Position numbers and translations under genes: made by a program. The notes below the pieces were generated by a model. The model ran no database searches. It saw nothing but the letters and a program-made list of their open reading frames with translations, and was not told where the DNA came from. Positions 21,417-23,632 of a stretch of 23,632 bases of DNA are shown in pieces. Position 1 is the stretch's first letter; every line of letters begins with the position of its first letter. Location of the stretch: the NCBI GenBank assembly GCA_020650975.1, contig JAIPMN010006235.1, forward strand, positions 6,311-29,942. The letters run 5' to 3'. The DNA is from Apostichopus californicus. Lineage: Eukaryota > Echinodermata > Holothuroidea > Aspidochirotida > Stichopodidae.

Positions 21417-21663
21417 CAAGATTAAAACTAACAGCTAGGTTATACAGTTAGTATACATGAGCTACAAGTTATCCATCTCTACCCCATAAAACTCCACAGT
21501 GGGTTGAAAGTATAATGATAAAATTCCTGGTTCATTAATAATCGTTGCTATGTTAATATCAAGACAGAGGATCCTCTCTTATATATCATGCCAGTAGAAG
21601 TAAACTTCTCTGTGATCTGCAAGGGTAAAACCCAACCTTTATAGTAACTGATACCCTCTTCAG

Positions 21664-21908
21664 ATGTATGTATATATATATATATTAGATCCTCCTGCAA
21701 GCAGGAACTCGCAAAGAAGCCTCATTGGCTTATCAAAGCCGCAAGCCGACCGAAGTCAGTCTCTTACATTCATATTTAACGTCCATGATTATGAATTGTC
21801 AATTGTCAACAACTCTGTAACTGGACGACATACATTAATCTCGGAGTGATTTGAACCAGGGACCTTATGATTGGAAGGCACCGGCGTTAAGCACTGAGCT
21901 AACACTCC
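21664..21908 (-). mobile_element. tRNA-derived SINE, minus orientation, with AT-repeat tail
   Basis: Read on the minus strand, the element has a tRNA-like head (21843-21908), a unique body, and an (AT)n tail at 21671-21686. The head has a 6-bp acceptor pairing (GGAGTG with CACTCC), an A-box-like TAGCTCAGTGC, a 4-bp anticodon stem (CCTT/AAGG) and a B-box-like GGTTCAAATCA, all hallmarks of an RNA polymerase III promoter. The body (about 21688-21842) is shared with a second copy at 19816-20014. SINEs have no coding capacity and depend on a partner LINE. Confidence 0.85.
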
Positions 21909-21930
21909 GCTAAGCTTACACTCCGAGGGA

Positions 21931-21964
21931 TACCGGCGTTAACCACTGAGCTAACACTCCTAAG
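21931..21964 (-). repeat. Duplicated fragment of the SINE head
   Basis: The stretch TACCGGCGTTAACCACTGAG and the following CTAACACTCCTAAG repeat, with about two changes, the bases at 21880-21914 of the SINE head. It lies between the SINE and the proposed hAT end at 21971. It may come from a second, mostly lost SINE or a local duplication. Confidence 0.7.
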
Positions 21965-21970
21965 CTAACA

Positions 21971-23632
21971 CAGGGTTCTGCCCAGGGTGGATTGAGTGCC
22001 GGCAGGACTATCTAAGCGGAGCGCCACCATTGGTTGGCGCGGAGCGTACAAGAAAATTTTGGATTTTGGAAACCCCCCAGATGGCCGGAAACGGCCCTTC
22101 CCGAGTATTCTGAGCCACATGTAGACAGCTTTGAAATGAGATCTCATGTCTGGAATTTTTCATAATTAATGAAAAAAGTTAGGACAAATATCTGGAGCAC
22201 CAGAGTACAGACCAGCCGGTGGTGCCTATTAAATAAATCATTCAGGCTGAGATGATAATTTTAGATGGACAGTGAGTGAGAGTCCACTCCCAAATAAAGA
22301 CGAATCATAATGAATTATGTATTCTCTCATTTATTCAACATCGGGCCTATGAAATCGGTCCATTGAAAGGATATCACATAATTACAGCAGTGACTGCCGA
22401 CTCTGACCACTCAGCAGACGCAGTGTGTGAGTCTTCGATTCTTCTTCCTAGCCCAGAGTTGCACTGCCCTTCTGACAGGGAATTTATCCAGGGGAGGACC
22501 TTCTATCACAACCCTAAGAATAGCATCAAGTGTCTGCTCCACCATTCTGTTTCTGACTTTGGTTTTAATCAGCTTCATTTGAGAGAATGTTCTCTCTGGG
22601 TCAGCTGTGTTTGTTGGGATGACCCGCAGGATATTCGCGAGTTGACTGAAGTTGGGGTACACAGCCTGCAATGCTTGCCTTGTACACAACCTCTGAATGA
22701 GTTCTGTGTCTGACATCTCAGGAACTTTTGTGATGTAATTCTTGAGAGACAACCACTCCTGTTGCAACTCATCAAGAGTACCTAAGACAGCATTAGCTTC
22801 GAAGAAGCCATGGGCAGCAGTGACTGTTTCTTTGCCATAGTCTGGCAACTCACCTGCAGGCAATGACTGGATATCAGAAGACTTGAACAGTGAGAGAAGC
22901 AAACTCATACCCTGAACATCCTCACTATGGAACCGATCTTGGAGGTTTTCAGTGAGAGCATCAATGTACTTCCCCCTGATGTTGTTCCTGAAATGTGTTT
23001 CACCAGATGGATTTTGAAGGCCTGGTTTTGCAATTTCCAGGAATTCTGGGATTCTTGCCAGATTAACCCCATCTGTCTCCTTCAGAGACTTCAAAGTGGT
23101 GATGGTGGATGTGACAAGATCATGCACCACTGTGTAATCGGAATCCTGCTTTTGGAAAGCTTTGGATAAAGCATTGATGTGTGGGAGGACATCACACAGC
23201 AAGAGCATACTGGCAGTGAATTTGTAAGTTGTCACTAGCCTATTCAACCCCAGAGCCCGTGCATCTGCCCTCTCAGTCCCTTCCCTCTGCAAGGTTATGA
23301 TCAGATCTTGGAAAGCTTTCTTTACTCTCTCTACACTGTTCCCAATTGACAACCATCTCGTTGTGGAAGGCTCAAGAAGTTTATCGGGAGTGTCAAATTT
23401 CCCTCCACCTTCTCAGGCAGGAGGATGTTTTGGACAGCCAGAAACCCTGCTGTTCTCACATTGCTGTTGTCAAAGAAGTCATACAATTGTCTAAGGATGT
23501 TTTGGAATTGGTCGACATCTTTGCACATTTTGCAGCTTGAGATGAGGCCAGGTTCAACCGATGGGCAGTGCAGTGAATGCCAATGAGGCAGGGAACATCA
23601 TCTTTCAGTCTCTTAACTACACCACTCCTCCT
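21971..23632 (-). mobile_element. hAT transposon relic, one terminus in the window
   Basis: The left boundary is proposed at a CAGGGTTCTGCCC terminus, of the CAG..G type seen in hAT elements. The next 190 bases are non-coding subterminal sequence, and the decayed minus-strand transposase follows. Bases 22010-22059 match, in inverse orientation, bases 9188-9240 of the MITE elsewhere in this window at roughly 85-90 percent by eye, including the run GGTTGGCGCGGAGCGTACA. This supports the boundary being one end of the same element family. The other terminus lies outside the window, so no target duplication could be tested. The exact end is inferred. Confidence 0.65.
22411..23632 (-). pseudogene. 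hAT-superfamily transposase (DUF4371/dimerisation-domain type), frameshifted, cut by the window edge
   Basis: The minus strand encodes the C-terminal half of a hAT transposase of the kind related to ZNF862/KIAA1586-like proteins. An uninterrupted 313-codon stretch ends at the TGA at 22411-22413. It contains the C-terminal dimerisation block with the pattern NILRVIPTNTADPERTFSQM (about 22560-22640), which in this superfamily is L..I...T...ERSFS. Upstream, the segment H-C-T-A-H-R-L-N-L-A (about 23556-23585) and the segment FQNILRQLYDFFDNS (about 23470-23515) are typical of the catalytic core. They lie in different frames: one shift falls near 23533 and another near 23385, so this copy cannot make an intact enzyme unless the shifts are sequencing errors. 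The N-terminal part, including any BED zinc finger, lies beyond the window. A transposase of this class would cut and paste DNA and leave 8-bp target duplications. Confidence 0.85.

Noticed and set aside
22276-22713. 145-codon plus-strand open frame
   Set aside because: It is antisense to the transposase, whose frame clearly encodes a conserved domain.
1-23632. CRISPR arrays, prokaryotic operons, rRNA genes
   Set aside because: No regularly spaced repeats, ribosome-binding patterns or rRNA sequence were seen; the window is eukaryotic.

Overview
The window looks like animal nuclear DNA. It is AT-rich, with short coding exons (72-175 bp) separated by GT..AG introns, and it carries tRNA-derived SINEs and hAT-type DNA transposons. 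There are no bacterial operons or rRNA. A marine invertebrate, possibly an echinoderm, would fit the gene content, the repeat types and the frequent TAGGCCTA-like words. That placement is inference and should be treated as tentative.

Only one gene can be read nearly from end to end. A plus-strand, 12-exon gene (13864-20929) encodes a secretory-pathway seven-transmembrane protein of the TMEM145/GPR180 family. It has a signal peptide, a cysteine-containing lumenal domain, an F-S-A-D-E motif just before TM1, and seven helices. All eleven introns keep one continuous frame and use GT..AG borders. A CpG-dense stretch, a perfect CRE palindrome and a CCAAT box lie upstream and probably mark its promoter. 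The last exon either ends within four codons of a weak donor or splices to an exon I cannot identify.

The left half (1-13 kb) is mostly non-coding. The only gene-like signal is a minus-strand first exon (4865-4913) that encodes a signal peptide and ends at a consensus splice donor. Most of the structure here is mobile-element debris: a hAT-type MITE with a perfect 8-bp target-site duplication (8920-9304); a second hAT-like element with its own 8-bp duplication (12017-12487); a 312-bp TIR element lodged between two 79-bp direct repeats (8272-8743); a tRNA-like sequence with an enlarged anticodon loop (about 3004-3100); and an 84-bp tandem duplication (5765-5933).

The right end (21.3-23.6 kb) holds a perfect 58-bp palindrome, a tRNA-derived SINE whose sister copy sits in intron 10 of the gene, and a hAT element running off the window on the minus strand. 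Its transposase (DUF4371/hAT dimerisation type) carries two frameshifts. The terminal sequence of this element matches the internal and terminal sequence of the MITE 13 kb away, so a broken transposase copy and a non-autonomous relative lie in the same window.

I found no convincing new multi-gene system. The observations most worth a second look are the perfect palindrome in the 3' flank of the gene, the related hAT pair, the insertion flanked by 79-bp repeats, and the isolated signal-peptide exon.
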